This document shows positions 4,076 through 6,288 of a stretch of DNA of 6,288 bases, in pieces. The notes beneath the pieces were generated by a model, which saw only the letters and a list, made by a program, of their open reading frames with translations, did not search any database and had not been told where the DNA came from. Positions within the stretch are counted from its first letter, which is position 1. Every line of letters begins with the position of its first letter. Made by a program: the position numbers and the translations under genes. The stretch lies in assembly GCA_964434955.1 (NCBI GenBank), contig CAYSXI010000246.1:1-6288 (forward strand), read 5' to 3'. The stretch comes from JANQLU01 sp964434955 (GTDB lineage: Bacteria > Planctomycetota > Planctomycetia > Pirellulales > Pirellulaceae).

Positions 4076-6288
4076 GTGCCGCGTCGCGACGACATCAGGA
4101 AAATTCTGATCATCGGTTCCGGTCCAATCGTAATTGGCCAGGCATGCGAATTCGACTATTCCGGAACGCAAGCATGTAAAGCACTTCGCGAAGAAGGTTA
4201 CGAGGTTGTTCTCGTAAATTCCAATCCGGCCACGATCATGACGGATCCGAGCACGGCCGACTCTACCTACATCGAGCCACTCACTCCGGAAATCGTTGAG
4301 AAGATTATCGCCAAAGAGCGGCCAGATGCATTGCTGCCTACCTTGGGCGGTCAAACGGGTTTGAACTTGGCAATGGACCTCTCCAAGCTCGGCATTCTTG
4401 AAAAATACGGCGTCGAAATGGTTGGAGCGAGAGCCGACGTGATCGCCAAAGCCGAAGAGCGCGATCAATTCAAACAGGCCATGGAAAAAATCGGCCTCGA
4501 AATTTGCCGCGGGAAGGTCGTTCGCAATATCGAACAAGCCCGCGAAGTGGTCGACGAAATCGGGCTTCCGGCCGTCGTTCGTCCGAGCTTCACGCTCGGT
4601 GGAAGTGGTAGCTCGATCGCCTACAACCGCGACGAATTTGATCAGCTGGTTCGATACGGCCTCGATCAGTCTCCCGTGACGGAGGTTCTTATCGAAGAAT
4701 CCATCATCGGGTGGAAAGAATATGAAATGGAGGTCATGCGTGACCTCGACGACAACGTGGTGATCATCTGCTCCATCGAAAACTTTGACCCGATGGGCGT
4801 TCACACCGGCGATTCAATCACCGTTGCTCCAGCGCAAACGCTGACCGACAAAGAATATCAGCGAATGCGGGATGCCAGTATCGCTGTGATCCGGGAAATC
4901 GGCGTCGAAACCGGTGGCTCCAATATTCAGTTCGCGATCGATCCCAAAACGGGACGGATGATTGTGATCGAGATGAATCCTCGCGTTAGCCGATCCAGCG
5001 CGCTGGCTTCGAAAGCGACCGGATTCCCAATCGCAAAAATCGCCGCCAAGCTCGCGGTAGGCTATCGTCTTTGGGAATTGCCAAACGACATCACGCGGCA
5101 AACCAAGGCATGCTTTGAACCCGCGATCGATTACGTCGTCACCAAGATTCCCCGCTTCGCATTCGAGAAATTTCCCGAAGCCGATGCTCGTTTGATGACG
5201 CAAATGAAGAGCGTTGGCGAAACCATGGCCATTGGAAGGACATTCAAAGAGTCGTTCCAAAAAGCGCTTCGCGGGTTGGAAGTTGGAAGTTTCGGTTTCG
5301 GCTGCGACAAGAAAGATCTTTGGGGCACGGAAAACCAACCCGATATCGATGAAATCCGCGCGAAGCTGGGCGAGCCCAACGAACAACGACCCTGGCACAT
5401 CCGCTACGCTTTGAAGAGCGGGATGTCGATGGAAGACATCTACAAACTGACTTACATCGATCGCTGGTTCCTCGATCAACTTTCGGAAATCGTCGAGTTG
5501 GAAGACGAATTGCGAGCCGTTGCTGATCTCGACAAAGTCGACTATCCGCTGATGAAACGCGCCAAACAGTTTGGCTTTTCCGACCGGCAGTTGGCGACGA
5601 TTTTTGACTCGACGGATTCAACGATTCGCGACAAACGAAAGTCGCTCGGAGTGGTCGCGACATTTAAATCGGTCGATACCTGTGCCGCGGAATTCGAAGC
5701 TTACACTCCCTATTACTATTCAACCTACGAAGACGAGGACGAAGTTCCTGAAAAGGATCCCAACACCAAACGTGTGATGATCCTCGGCGGCGGCCCCAAC
5801 CGAATCGGCCAGGGAATCGAGTTCGACTACTGCTGTTGCCACGCGAGTTTCGCCCTGCGCGAATTGGGCATTGAATCCGTGATGGTGAATTCCAATCCGG
5901 AAACCGTCAGCACCGACTACGATACCAGTGATCTGCTGTTCTTTGAGCCGCTTACGGCCGAAGACGTGATCAATATTTGTGATCGCGTTCAACCGGACGG
6001 CGTGATTGTTCAGTTTGGCGGACAGACGCCGTTGAACCTGGCCCGAGCCCTGGAGACCGCCGGGATCCCGATTATCGGTACCAGCGTTGATACGATTGAA
6101 GCCGCCGAAGATCGCGAACAGTTTCAACAACTGCTCGAGCGCTTGAATTTGAAACAGCCGGCCAGCGGAATTGCCCGGACCATGGATCAAGCGAAAGCCG
6201 TCGCGAAAGAAGTCGGCTTTCCGGCGCTGGTTCGCCCAAGTTTTGTTCTCGGTGGTCGCGCGATGGAAATTTGCTACGACCAACAGCA
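4076..6288 (+). CDS. carB: Carbamoyl-phosphate synthase large subunit (partial, C-terminus off the right edge)
   Basis: With the small subunit CarA supplying ammonia from glutamine, CarB makes carbamoyl phosphate from bicarbonate and two ATP in the cytosol, feeding arginine and pyrimidine synthesis. The window holds 737 codons, about two thirds of the usual 1,070 or so. The start MPRRDDIRKILIIGSGPIVI matches the E. coli N-terminus, confirming the GTG. Numbering stays identical to E. coli, as I recall it, through the first ATP-grasp domain: GGQT (91-94), R129, R169 in VRPSFTLGGSG, E215, H243 in HTGDS, Q285, and E299/N301/R303 in IEMNPR. The helical middle domain (about 400-555) follows. The second synthetase half opens with LGGGPNRIGQGIEFDY (570-585), GGQTPLNLA and VRPSFVLGGRA (719-729), offset by several residues from E. 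coli. All catalytic residues visible are intact. Missing are the end of the second ATP-grasp domain and the C-terminal allosteric MGS domain. No carA is adjacent, so it must lie elsewhere. Confidence 0.98.
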   Translation, partial: MPRRDDIRKILIIGSGPIVIGQACEFDYSGTQACKALREEGYEVVLVNSNPATIMTDPSTADSTYIEPLTPEIVEKIIAKERPDALLPTLGGQTGLNLAMDLSKLGILEKYGVEMVGARADVIAKAEERDQFKQAMEKIGLEICRGKVVRNIEQAREVVDEIGLPAVVRPSFTLGGSGSSIAYNRDEFDQLVRYGLDQSPVTEVLIEESIIGWKEYEMEVMRDLDDNVVIICSIENFDPMGVHTGDSITVAPAQTLTDKEYQRMRDASIAVIREIGVETGGSNIQFAIDPKTGRMIVIEMNPRVSRSSALASKATGFPIAKIAAKLAVGYRLWELPNDITRQTKACFEPAIDYVVTKIPRFAFEKFPEADARLMTQMKSVGETMAIGRTFKESFQKALRGLEVGSFGFGCDKKDLWGTENQPDIDEIRAKLGEPNEQRPWHIRYALKSGMSMEDIYKLTYIDRWFLDQLSEIVELEDELRAVADLDKVDYPLMKRAKQFGFSDRQLATIFDSTDSTIRDKRKSLGVVATFKSVDTCAAEFEAYTPYYYSTYEDEDEVPEKDPNTKRVMILGGGPNRIGQGIEFDYCCCHASFALRELGIESVMVNSNPETVSTDYDTSDLLFFEPLTAEDVINICDRVQPDGVIVQFGGQTPLNLARALETAGIPIIGTSVDTIEAAEDREQFQQLLERLNLKQPASGIARTMDQAKAVAKEVGFPALVRPSFVLGGRAMEICYDQQ

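Noticed and set aside
3982..4179. Short plus-strand open frame over the carB leader, considered as a leader peptide
   Set aside because: It runs into carB in another frame, has no good ribosome site, and shows no run of arginine codons that would suggest attenuation.
3770..4804. Open frame of 344 codons on the minus strand opposite the carB 5' part
   Set aside because: Its codons are exact reverse complements of carB codons, so it stays open simply because carB rarely uses TTA, CTA or TCA. It also runs across an intergenic region and shows no recognisable domain, while carB is unmistakable.
4814..5479. Open frame of 221 codons on the minus strand opposite carB
   Set aside because: It is in the same antisense register as the 3770-4804 frame and has no independent evidence.
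5720..6283. Open frame of 187 codons on the minus strand opposite carB
   Set aside because: It is in the same codon-for-codon antisense register, opposite the strongly conserved second half of carB.

Overview
The window reads as chromosomal DNA of a planctomycete, probably of the Pirellulaceae type. This is inferred from three things: moderate GC content, an exported HEAT-repeat protein of a kind I recall from that phylum, and a stand-alone carB with no carA next to it. No RNA gene, mobile element, CRISPR array or sign of recent transfer was seen. Nearly all of the sequence is explained by four genes.

Layout, left to right. (1) Positions 1-1570, minus strand: the N-terminal 523 codons of an exported HEAT-repeat protein, whose C-terminus lies beyond the left edge. 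(2) Positions 1676-3055, minus strand: complete argH (argininosuccinate lyase), with a TTG start. (3) Positions 3056-3227: a divergent intergenic region holding a perfect 12-bp palindrome and weak promoter-like elements. (4) Positions 3228-3920, plus strand: a 230-residue exported protein of unknown function with a lysine-rich tail. (5) Positions 3921-4075: the carB leader, with an inverted repeat around a GC-rich hairpin. (6) Positions 4076-6288, plus strand: the first 737 codons of carB (carbamoyl-phosphate synthase large subunit), with a GTG start, running off the right edge.

How the genes relate. CarB makes carbamoyl phosphate, which enters arginine synthesis at ornithine carbamoyltransferase. 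ArgH performs the last step of that pathway, releasing arginine and fumarate. The two genes are about 1 kb apart on opposite strands with the secreted-protein gene between them, so they are neighbours but not an operon. The two exported proteins have no visible link to arginine metabolism.

No clearly new multi-gene system is present. The most unusual item is the HEAT-repeat protein, which has a signal peptide and appears to run into a receiver-like alpha/beta domain just before the window edge. The carB leader structure and the argH upstream palindrome are the next most interesting. The many long open frames opposite these genes lie in exact codon register with them. They follow from scarce TTA, CTA and TCA codons in the real genes and are not annotated.
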